From contig WRJZ01000035.1 of the NCBI GenBank assembly GCA_009778325.1, forward strand, positions 1-49,081: a stretch of 49,081 nucleotides of DNA, in the 5' to 3' direction. The stretch comes from Candidatus Endomicrobium neocapritermitis (GTDB taxonomy: Bacteria > Elusimicrobiota > Endomicrobiia > Endomicrobiales > Endomicrobiaceae). The translations under genes and the position numbers were made by a program. The notes under the pieces are model-generated. The model saw only the letters and a program-made list of their open reading frames with translations, ran no database searches and was not told the origin of the DNA. Shown here piece after piece: positions 17,644 through 24,363 of the stretch (position 1 is its first letter; each line of letters begins with the position of its first letter).

Positions 17644-18989
17644 AAAAATTAATAATGTTTTTTTCGGTATGTTTTATTCTGTCTTCATGCACAATGGGGA
17701 AAGATTATGCCAGACCGCAGATTGATTTGCCCGAAGGCTCTTCCGTTGACGCGGGCGCGTATTCTTCCGACAGATGGTGGGAAAGTTTTAACGATGACGT
17801 TTTAAACAAACTTGTGCAAAAAGCTCTTTCGTATAATCAGGATTTAAAACTTGCGATCGCAAGAGTCGACGAAGCAAGGGCTGTCGCGGGAATCTCAGAG
17901 GCTTCAAAAAAACCGTCGTCAACGGCTGTGTTGGAAGGCAGCGACGCAGGCGGCAGGGAAAGTTATTCTCTCAGCGCCGGAATGTCTTACGAGATCGATT
18001 TATGGGGAAAATATAAAAGATTGTCGGAATCGAAAAGAGCCCAGCTTCTTGCAGCCCAGGCAAACAAGGATGCCGTCAAAATCGCTTTGACTGCGGAAGT
18101 CGCGAAAATATATTTCGCTTTGCGTTCAAATGACGCGCAGCTCACGATAGCCGAGCGTACGCTTGAAGCAAGAAGAGAAACTGTTGAAATATACAAAAAA
18201 CGGCTGGCGGAAGGATTAGTGTCAAACCTTGATTTGCAAAGAGTTACGGCGGAAATGTATTCGGTTGAAACTAACGTTCAAAGCATAACAAAGGCCATAG
18301 GCGAAAATGAAACGGCTTTATCGGTGCTTATAGGGTCTAATCCCAGAGAAATAGCAGGCGGAAATATAGAAAGGGGCAAAGAAATTGAAAATATTGCGGT
18401 TATACCCGAAGTGCCCGAAGGCATACCTTCAAACCTGCTTGAAAGAAGACCCGACATTATGCAGGCTGAAGAAATTCTGGTTTCAGCGAACGCCGAAGTC
18501 GGCGCTGCAAGAGCCGCGTATTTTCCTTCGATAAGCTTAACCGGAGGATACGGTTATGCAAGCCCGTCTCTTGCCGATTTGTTTTCTAACGGAATATGGC
18601 ATTTTGCCGGTTCTGTCGCACAGCCGGTTTTTCAGGGCGGCAAGCTGAAAGAACAGCAAAAACAGGCGCAGGCAAAATACGATCAGGCGCTTGCTTCTTA
18701 CAATAAAACCATTCAAAACGCTTTCAAAGAAACTTTGGATGCTTTAAACGCGAACAAAATTAACAGGGAAACCGTAATTTCCGTTGAAAACCAAAAAGAG
18801 GCTTTGCAAAAAGCGTATTCGATAGCGTTGAAACAAAAAGAAGCGGGACTAATAGGGCTTCTTGACGTTTTAGATTCAGAAAGAAATTTTTTGGCAGCCG
18901 AACTTTCATATGTTAAAGCAGTACAAAACCGGCTGAACGCCGTTGTAGACGTTAACAAGGCGCTAGGCGGAGGCTGGAGTTATGAATAG
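17640..18989 (+). CDS. Outer-membrane efflux lipoprotein (OprM/NodT family)
   Basis: Outer-membrane channel of the tripartite pump. The signal peptide ends in a clear lipobox (ILSSC, Cys16), followed by GKDYARPQ, typical for OprM/CusC-type factors. Two OEP repeats with long helical hairpins are present; LLERRPDIMQAE and AAYFPSISLTGGYG are family hallmarks. Length is 449 residues. The ATG overlaps the permease stop (ATGA), indicating translational coupling. Confidence 0.94.
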   Translation: MKKLIMFFSVCFILSSCTMGKDYARPQIDLPEGSSVDAGAYSSDRWWESFNDDVLNKLVQKALSYNQDLKLAIARVDEARAVAGISEASKKPSSTAVLEGSDAGGRESYSLSAGMSYEIDLWGKYKRLSESKRAQLLAAQANKDAVKIALTAEVAKIYFALRSNDAQLTIAERTLEARRETVEIYKKRLAEGLVSNLDLQRVTAEMYSVETNVQSITKAIGENETALSVLIGSNPREIAGGNIERGKEIENIAVIPEVPEGIPSNLLERRPDIMQAEEILVSANAEVGAARAAYFPSISLTGGYGYASPSLADLFSNGIWHFAGSVAQPVFQGGKLKEQQKQAQAKYDQALASYNKTIQNAFKETLDALNANKINRETVISVENQKEALQKAYSIALKQKEAGLIGLLDVLDSERNFLAAELSYVKAVQNRLNAVVDVNKALGGGWSYE

Positions 18990-19455
18990 AAACGGTAATG
19001 GTTTATCCGGGGAATTTTATGTTTTATCAAGATTATTAAGGAAAGGATTGGACGCTTCATTGACATTCGGCAACACAAAAGCTGTTGATATATTTGTAAG
19101 AAATCCTAATACAAGAAAAAGTTTTAATATAGAAGTTAAAACCACAGCTTTAGAAAAAGAATATGGAGGGAAATGGGGAAAACATTTGTTTTGGTGGTTG
19201 AAGGAAAGTATTTTGGAACGGAAGGAATATAGCGATAAATCTTTTTATTTTGCTTTCGTTTGGCTGCAGCCTAATGATAACTATGAAGTTTTTATTGTTC
19301 CCGGTAAAGAAGTAATAAATTATGTGCGGTTTGCCAGAAAAAAAGCAACTGAATTGGGGTTAAAGCAAAATTATGACGTTCGTATCGGAGATAGTACAGA
19401 ATATACGCTTGATAAAAAAAAGTACAAAAATAATTTTAATCCGTTTATCAAGTAA
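18982..19455 (+). CDS. Small PD-(D/E)XK nuclease-like protein of unknown function
   Basis: A 157-residue protein overlapping the end of the outer-membrane factor gene by 8 bases. Residues consistent with a PD-(D/E)XK core are visible: Glu11 in the first helix (SGEFYVLSRLL), Asp36 in KAVDIFV, then Glu51 and Lys53 in FNIEVKTTA. This D-x14-ExK spacing is typical of small restriction/repair nucleases and DUF4365-like proteins. Codon usage looks more AT-rich than the pump genes, which may mean a separate origin. There is no partner methylase or helicase nearby. The nuclease call is inference from motif pattern; there is no evidence it acts in efflux. A terminator follows. Confidence 0.6.
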   Translation: MNRNGNGLSGEFYVLSRLLRKGLDASLTFGNTKAVDIFVRNPNTRKSFNIEVKTTALEKEYGGKWGKHLFWWLKESILERKEYSDKSFYFAFVWLQPNDNYEVFIVPGKEVINYVRFARKKATELGLKQNYDVRIGDSTEYTLDKKKYKNNFNPFIK

Positions 19456-19478
19456 TACTTTTTGGCGGTTATAAAAAT

Positions 19479-19530
19479 AAAAAAAGACGTTTGAGAGTTT
19501 GAGCATTGAACTCTTCAAATGTCTTTTTTT
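19479..19530. terminator. Bidirectional intrinsic terminator
   Basis: Seven A's, then GAC and a ~15-bp stem with one mismatch and one bulge, ending GTC and seven T's. It can end the plus-strand efflux operon and, in the other direction, the tmRNA transcript. Confidence 0.85.
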
Positions 19531-19572
19531 GCAGGCAATTGAAAATTATTTTGCAAAGGATTTTGACAACGG

Positions 19573-19740
19573 CATGATGTACGCCTTCGGCGCATGATGT
19601 CGCTGCGCTAATGATGTATTGCCTTCGGCAACATGATGTAATGTGTCCTGTCGTTAATGTGTACGAAGTACATACATCATTTCCGAAGGATACATCATGC
19701 ATGCAGTGCACACCATGTCCCGCAGGGACACATCATTGCC
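19573..19740. repeat. Left arm of ~168-bp inverted repeat bracketing tmRNA
   Basis: Made of about seven small hairpins (for example ACGCC-TTCG-GCG, TTGCC-TTCG-GCAA, GTAC-GA-AGTAC) separated by CATGATGT-like 8-mers. The reverse complement of the whole arm matches 20150-20318 almost end to end; differences are mostly single bases in loops. It starts 5 bases from the tmRNA 3' end and is preceded by AACGG. Confidence 0.85.
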
Positions 19741-19744
19741 TTTA

Positions 19745-20143
19745 TGGAGGTGGCGGGAATCGAACCCGCGTCCGAAAATGCTTCAGTACGACCGCTACAG
19801 GCTTAGTCCGGAAGATTTATCTCGTTTATAATGCCGTCTCCGGACGGGATTACATTATAAACCAGCGCCGTTTTGATTTCATTTCAGACTGACGGCACAA
19901 GCCGCCCGAAACTAACCTGCCCTTGTCGTTTTATCCCTATAGCAGGTGTCTAAGGTAAAACGAAGCCGCTTAAGCGGCTATTGGCAATAACCCAAATCCC
20001 ATCATTGGCATGGGATTTACGTTCTGCACTGGAACGATATTGATATCGTTGTTTATTTTGCGGTCGATTTTTACGGAGCCATCGACCAACTCCGGCCTGC
20101 TGTCTGTACCTCTGACCATCTCCGTCGAGACCTGTACACCCCC
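19745..20143 (-). ncRNA. ssrA: Transfer-messenger RNA (tmRNA)
   Basis: One-piece tmRNA of about 399 nt that rescues stalled ribosomes. The 5' GGGGGUG pairs with 3' CACCUCC (one G-U), followed by the discriminator A. The 3' CCA is not encoded. The T arm (GCGGG-UUCGAUU-CCCGC) and the 5' tRNA-like part (CUCGACGGAGAUGG) are typical. The mRNA-like frame ends at TAA (19970-19972), inside the AGCCGCTTAAGCGGCT palindrome expected of helix 5. By alignment with the E. coli ANDENY start, the resume codon is probably AAC at 20051-20053. That gives a ~27-residue tag beginning NNDINI and ending GFGLLPIAA, long but with the usual small-hydrophobic C-terminus. The resume codon is inferred; the gene call is secure. 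Confidence 0.95.
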
Positions 20144-20149
20144 GTTAAC

Positions 20150-20318
20150 GGCAATGATGTGTCCTTGCGGACATGATGTGCACTACGTGCATGATGTATC
20201 CTTCGGAAATGCTGTATGTACTTCGTACACATAAACGACAAGGACACATTACATCATGTTGCCGTAAGGCAATACATCATTAGCGAAGCGACATCATGCG
20301 CCGAAGGCGTACATCATG
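20150..20318. repeat. Right arm of ~168-bp inverted repeat bracketing tmRNA
   Basis: Inverted copy of 19573-19740, starting 7 bases before the tmRNA 5' end and running into the tadA stop codon (the ACATGA ending tadA is repeat sequence). No promoter fits between this arm and tmRNA, so the tmRNA precursor probably includes it. Confidence 0.85.
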
Positions 20319-20793
20319 TCTTTGATTTTTTTCTCTTTTTTTCAAAGAACTTTCTTATTATATCAGCGCACTCATCTTTCAGTATGCCGCTTTTAAATTC
20401 TATTCTGTGGTTCAGCTTTTTATTATTTGTGATTTTGAAAACACTGCTGCATGCACCTGCTTTTTTATCGTATGCGCCGAAAAAAATTTCTTTTATTCTG
20501 GCATTCACCAAAGCGCCGGCACACATTGTGCACGGTTCTATTATAACATAGATACTGCAGCCGTTCAAACGGTAATTTTCAAGTTTTTTTGAAGCTTTTC
20601 TCAGCGCGACGATTTCCGCGTGCGCCGTAGGGTCTTTATCAATTATACATCTGTTAAACCCTTTTGCGATTATTTTATTGTCTTTTACTATAACAGCCCC
20701 GACAGGAACTTCGCCGATATCCTGCGCCTTTTTCGCCTGCTTAAGCGCCTCTTTCATAAAGTAAATGTTTTTTTTTAATTGTTCATTGTTCAT
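20314..20793 (-). CDS. tadA: tRNA-specific adenosine deaminase TadA
   Basis: Zinc deaminase converting A34 to inosine in the tRNA-Arg(ACG) anticodon. The 159-residue protein has the full catalytic set: His-Ala-Glu in TAHAEIVAL, the PCTMCAGAL zinc cysteines, and VPVGAVIV upstream. The C-terminal FFEKKRKKS resembles the basic TadA tail. The ATG at 20793 lies inside an AACAATG heptamer repeat, so MNNEQLKKN is repeat-encoded. Met13 (20757) is an alternative start, but Bacillus TadA also has residues before the MKEA helix. No Shine-Dalgarno is seen for either. It follows ybgC by 9 bases and precedes tmRNA on the same strand. Confidence 0.9.
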   Translation of the reverse strand: MNNEQLKKNIYFMKEALKQAKKAQDIGEVPVGAVIVKDNKIIAKGFNRCIIDKDPTAHAEIVALRKASKKLENYRLNGCSIYVIIEPCTMCAGALVNARIKEIFFGAYDKKAGACSSVFKITNNKKLNHRIEFKSGILKDECADIIRKFFEKKRKKSKT

Positions 20794-20816
20794 TGTTATT
20801 TGTTAATTGCCTTTTT
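20772..20816. repeat. AACAATT-family heptamer repeat at ybgC/tadA junction
   Basis: On the minus strand, GGCAATTAACAAATAACAAT is followed by further AACAATG/AACAATT copies. It encodes the last YbgC residues, its TAA stop, the tadA start and the first TadA residues. Longer relatives are at 31308-31430 and 32864-32992. Confidence 0.75.
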
Positions 20817-21210
20817 CAAGGTATTTTTCCAAAAGTTCTCTGATGTCCTGCGGAAATCTTACGGGTTTCAACGATTTATTTACAAACGGGTGTTTTGTTT
20901 TTCCGGTAACAAGAACTTTATCTCCGTTTTTCACTGCATATGAGCAGGTTATGCTGGCAGCGGTTATTTCGCTGAGTCTTGTTTCTATTGTTATAAGGTC
21001 ATCATATTTTGCCGGCGCGTGATAGCTGCATTCCGCATAAATTACGGGAAAGTAGAATCCCCGTTTTTCAATAACGCTGTAAGGCAGGCCCGCTTCCCTG
21101 AGCAATTCGGTTCTGCCTCTTTCATAAAAAGTCAGATAATTCCCGTAATAAACCATGCCCATTTGGTCAGTATCGGCATATGCCACTCTTATTTGTAAAA
21201 CATTTGCCAT
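20803..21210 (-). CDS. ybgC: YbgC/FadM-family acyl-CoA thioesterase (hotdog fold)
   Basis: Hydrolyses acyl-CoA thioesters; in proteobacteria YbgC is linked to Tol-Pal and phospholipid metabolism. The 135-residue hotdog protein carries the family signature with the catalytic Asp: YADTDQMGMVYYGNYLTFYE, followed by ERGRTELLREAG. The ATG at 21210 has AGGAG 5 bases upstream. No tol genes are in the window; it is paired with tadA instead. Transcribed from a promoter at 21344-21372, with a long leader that includes an octamer repeat element. Substrate not determinable. Confidence 0.9.
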   Translation of the reverse strand: MANVLQIRVAYADTDQMGMVYYGNYLTFYERGRTELLREAGLPYSVIEKRGFYFPVIYAECSYHAPAKYDDLITIETRLSEITAASITCSYAVKNGDKVLVTGKTKHPFVNKSLKPVRFPQDIRELLEKYLEKGN

Positions 21211-21229
21211 GACAGCTCCTTATTTAGAG

Positions 21230-21328
21230 GCTTAGAAGTTCGGAAGTTCAGCAGCTCGGAGAAGCTCTGGTCGTTTTGTCTTTGTTTTTTGCCGTTGCCG
21301 AGCTGCTGAGTTGCCGAACTTCCGCCTT
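21230..21328. repeat. Octamer-repeat element (GAAGTTCG family) in ybgC leader
   Basis: Arms of GAAGTTCG/GAAGTTCA/GCAGCTCG octamers (21230-21266) and their inverse (21295-21326) surround a core that on the minus strand reads CAACGGCAAAAAACAAAG then ACAAAACGACC. The same core and arms recur in opposite orientation at 33606-33717. The transcribed ybgC leader could fold into a long hairpin here. Confidence 0.8.
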
Positions 21329-21343
21329 TAAAATTTAATGAGA

Positions 21344-21372
21344 ATTATATTATTTTTTCCTTATACGGTCAA
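21344..21372 (-). promoter_or_regulatory. Sigma70-type promoter for ybgC-tadA
   Basis: Minus strand: TTGACC (21367-21372), 17-base spacer, TATAAT (21344-21349). Close to consensus, divergent from the TolC operon promoter. Confidence 0.8.
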
Positions 21373-21395
21373 GGTTTCAAAAAATCAAAAACTCA

Positions 21396-21424
21396 TTGAC
21401 AAATTAACAGATTTCTTATATACT
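21396..21424 (+). promoter_or_regulatory. Sigma70-type promoter for the TolC-MFP-RND-RND operon
   Basis: TTGACA (21396-21401), 17-base spacer, TATACT (21419-21424). A 12-base direct repeat TATACTCAAAAT occurs at 21419-21430, overlapping the -10, and again at 21448-21459 in the early transcribed region. This is a possible operator pair. Confidence 0.82.
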
Positions 21425-21480
21425 CAAAATGATAAATATATCAAAAATATACTCAAAATAAGACGAAAATGGAGCTGGAA

Positions 21481-22938
21481 TTGAATGCCAACATAACGAA
21501 AAAGACCATAGGCTTGATTGTATGCGGTTTTTTTTTATTAACTTTTGTTCCTGAAAAGGTTTTAGCCGCGTCTTCAATGTCAAATGCCGCGAATGATGAC
21601 TTTTTGAACCAGGCTATGAAAATCGCGGAAGCCAGAAACAGAAGAGTTTTGGTGGCTGCCGATCAGGTTAGGCTTGCGGAAATAAGAGTTATCAGGGCAG
21701 GCCGTTCGTTTTTTCCTCAGGTACTGTTACAGCAGAGAACTTCCAAAGGTAAAACCAAGATGGGGCAAAATATGCCAAGTCTTGCCGACGCGGAATATAA
21801 CTCGGAAGAATACGGAGTGAGAGCGATCCAGACGATTTATGAAGGTTATAGGACCAAAGGCACTTACAGATATGAAGTCATGATGGTTGACGCAGCAAGA
21901 TTTAATTATACTAAAACGCGCGAAGAACTTTTCGCAAGCATTAAGCTTGCCTATTATGAGTACCTTACTTTGAAGCAGGAATATAAAGCTCTGAGCAAAG
22001 CTTTTGATATTGTAGACCAGCTTATGACAAAAGTCAGAAAGGAGTTTAAGGCAAGGGCTATTTCCGACTTGGACATGACCGAGGCTGAAAATTTTAAAGA
22101 TAAAGTCGAAGACATGCTTTCCGCTTCGAGAATAAATTTGGATTTTTCCACAAAAAGACTTATAGAAACCATCGGCGTTAATACTCTTGACGATATTAAC
22201 GCGGTTGTTTCCGACGAATTGACGGACGATACGCCGGAAATCACTTTTACCATTCAGGATTTGCTCAGCTTCATTCTTACGAATAATCTTGATGTGCAGA
22301 CGGCGAAAATTCAGGCTTTAATGGCTGACATGAGGATAAGAATTAACCGCGCGAAAGTTATACCTAAATTTTATGTTGAAGGCTTTTACGGCAGGAGCGG
22401 CGAAGCTTTTACCACCGAGCCTCTGAATCTTACGGCCGCATGGAGCGTTGTGGGAAGGATGTCATGGAGTTTGTGGGGAAACTCTCTGGAAGTCGCGTAT
22501 GACAATGAAAGGACTGACCCCTCGACCATAGTTGACGCCAGCAAAAGAATAGAGACGACTACGTGGGACGTAAGACTTTCCCTGCTTGATGATATAACTT
22601 ATTTTGTAGACGCGAAGGAAGGGAGCGTCGGGTTAAATCAGGCAAATGCCGATTTTGTGGATACGCTCAAAACAAGAAGACTTGAAGTTGAGAGAGCTCA
22701 TAACGACTATCTTAATTCGCTTAACAGCTCGCGCACGTACAGAAAAGAGATACAGCTCAGGGAAAGAAAGCTTGCTTTGATGAGAAAAAGGAACGATTTA
22801 TATGAAGTTCCGACAGTGAGCCTCATGGAAGAATCCTGGAAATACGCGGAAGCAATTTCAGCGTATTCAAGAGTGACATTTCAGAATCATGCCGCCGTGA
22901 CGGAAATGGAAAGGCTTACGCTCATGCCTTTGAGATAA
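21481..22938 (+). CDS. TolC-family outer-membrane efflux protein
   Basis: Outer-membrane channel of the second efflux system. A signal peptide (TIGLIVCGFFLLTFVPEKVLAAS) is followed by OEP-type helical hairpins; the AEIRVIRAGRSFFPQVLL and SLLDDITYFVDA regions fit the family but divergence is considerable. The start is uncertain: ATG at 21469 has no ribosome site, whereas TTG at 21481 lies 6 bases after GGAG, and this genome uses TTG elsewhere, so 21481 is preferred. Length is 485 residues from there. No lipobox, unlike the other outer-membrane factor here. First gene of a four-gene operon. Confidence 0.85.
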   Translation: MNANITKKTIGLIVCGFFLLTFVPEKVLAASSMSNAANDDFLNQAMKIAEARNRRVLVAADQVRLAEIRVIRAGRSFFPQVLLQQRTSKGKTKMGQNMPSLADAEYNSEEYGVRAIQTIYEGYRTKGTYRYEVMMVDAARFNYTKTREELFASIKLAYYEYLTLKQEYKALSKAFDIVDQLMTKVRKEFKARAISDLDMTEAENFKDKVEDMLSASRINLDFSTKRLIETIGVNTLDDINAVVSDELTDDTPEITFTIQDLLSFILTNNLDVQTAKIQALMADMRIRINRAKVIPKFYVEGFYGRSGEAFTTEPLNLTAAWSVVGRMSWSLWGNSLEVAYDNERTDPSTIVDASKRIETTTWDVRLSLLDDITYFVDAKEGSVGLNQANADFVDTLKTRRLEVERAHNDYLNSLNSSRTYRKEIQLRERKLALMRKRNDLYEVPTVSLMEESWKYAEAISAYSRVTFQNHAAVTEMERLTLMPLR

Positions 22939-22976
22939 AACAGTTTGAATTTATATATATTTTACCGGAGGGTGTT

Positions 22977-24212
22977 TTGGAAAAGATTAAATATTACTTT
23001 TTTATGATTAAGGACAATCTTTCGCATACGCTTGCCAATTACAGGGCGCAGTCGCCTGAAAGATTTAAAAAGATGGTTTATTTTTTGGCGATTACCATGT
23101 TTTTGATTTTCGCGGGTATTACGGTTTATCTGCTTTTTATCAAAAAAAATGCCGCTGAGGAACAGAAGGATAACCTTATTCAGGTAAAAGTAATAAGAGT
23201 AGTAAAACAGGATTATACCGAAAAATATAATATTATGGGAACCATTAGGGGCGCTATTGAAAATGATATGCGTTTTGAGATAGAAGGATATCTTGCTAAA
23301 TATTATTATAAAGAAGGAGATTTTATACCGAAAGGCAATCATATTTGTTCTCTTGACCCTACAGACGCTTTAACAAAGGCGGATTACGCGCAGAGTAAAT
23401 ACAGAAGCGAAAGTTCCGCTTTTATGGCCGCGAAAGAAAGATATCAAGTTTATGAAGAGTTATTCAGAACGAAAGCTTTGGCGGAAAGCAAGCTTTATGA
23501 AGCAAAATTTGAAATCCAGTCTGCGGAAGCGCGCGTGAAAGCCGCGCTGTCGGAGCTTGAGCTTGCGCAGTCGAACCTTAAAAAGACTAACCTCGCGGCG
23601 CCAAGCGACGGAATACTCGCGCAGATAATAATAAAACCCGGAGAATATGTTACTCCGCAGGACGTTGTCTGTAAATTTATAAGCAATTCCGGAACAAATC
23701 TTGAAGTCGATATTCCTGAAAAAGACATACAAAGGCTCGCTGTCGGGCAAATAGTTAAAATTTTCAGCGACTCTTACCGCGACAGGGAGTTTGACGGAGT
23801 TCTCTATGAGATTTCACCGGTGGTAAATCCCAGAACCAGAACTTTTAACGTTAAAATAAGAGTTGAAAATGAAAAAGGAGAACTTCGTTCGGGAATGTTC
23901 GGAAGAGGAGTAATTCATCTTAAAGTATGGAAAAATGTCGTTCTTGTCCCATCCGACAGCGTCATATCTCTTAACAATACGACATTTTTGGTGCCTGTAG
24001 TCGCTCCCGATTCAAGAACTCCCGGACAGGGCATAATCCAGATGAGACCCTGCGTCATAGGCGATAAAGTAGGCGACAGGACTGTTGTCCTGGAGGGGTT
24101 AAACATCGGAGAGCTTGTAGTGTCCGAAACGCAGGGGCAGCTGTCTGACGGCACCGAAGTGAAATTTTTAGAAGTTACTCCCGATGAAGAAGCCGCTCCC
24201 GCAGAGTATTAA
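22977..24212 (+). CDS. RND efflux membrane-fusion protein (HlyD/AcrA family)
   Basis: Periplasmic adaptor. The start is TTG at 22977 with GGAGG just upstream. It is 411 residues with a single N-terminal transmembrane anchor (residues ~36-57) instead of a lipobox. Lipoyl/barrel-sandwich halves are visible (EGYLAKYYYKEGDFIPKGN and LAAPSDGILAQIIIKPGEYV) around a short helical hairpin, then a beta-barrel (VSPVVNPRTRT-like strand ISPVVNPRTRTFNVKIRVE). It lies 38 bases after the TolC-like gene and precedes two RND permeases. Confidence 0.9.
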   Translation: MEKIKYYFFMIKDNLSHTLANYRAQSPERFKKMVYFLAITMFLIFAGITVYLLFIKKNAAEEQKDNLIQVKVIRVVKQDYTEKYNIMGTIRGAIENDMRFEIEGYLAKYYYKEGDFIPKGNHICSLDPTDALTKADYAQSKYRSESSAFMAAKERYQVYEELFRTKALAESKLYEAKFEIQSAEARVKAALSELELAQSNLKKTNLAAPSDGILAQIIIKPGEYVTPQDVVCKFISNSGTNLEVDIPEKDIQRLAVGQIVKIFSDSYRDREFDGVLYEISPVVNPRTRTFNVKIRVENEKGELRSGMFGRGVIHLKVWKNVVLVPSDSVISLNNTTFLVPVVAPDSRTPGQGIIQMRPCVIGDKVGDRTVVLEGLNIGELVVSETQGQLSDGTEVKFLEVTPDEEAAPAEY

Positions 24213-24219
24213 AATGGTA

Positions 24220-24342
24220 TCTCTAAAAACTTATAAAAATCGATGCAATCCAAAGAGCGCTGAACTTGTTTCAGCATCTCGGAAGTTTACTTCCGTAACT
24301 CTTTTCAGCATCAGGGTGACATAGTGAGGATATTTTTAGAGA
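24220..24342. repeat. Small inverted-repeat-bounded palindromic element inside the efflux operon
   Basis: Terminal inverted repeats TCTCTAAAAA (24220-24229) and TTTTTAGAGA (24333-24342) enclose smaller palindromes (GCTGAA-TTCAGC type, GGAAGT-TTACTTCC) and an AGGGTGACA box. It is non-coding, MITE- or REP-like in size. It separates the adaptor and first permease genes, and the permease downstream has no clear ribosome site. Confidence 0.65.
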
Positions 24343-24363
24343 AATCCAAAAACTAACTTAACT

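Noticed and set aside
19611-20234. Short plus-strand frames across the tmRNA locus
   Set aside because: They lie antisense to a well-supported tmRNA and through the repeat arms.
19573-20318. Possible CRISPR array around 19.6-20.3 kb
   Set aside because: The repeated unit is only ~8 bases and the intervening segments are themselves palindromes; spacer lengths vary and the two arms are inverted copies. No cas genes.
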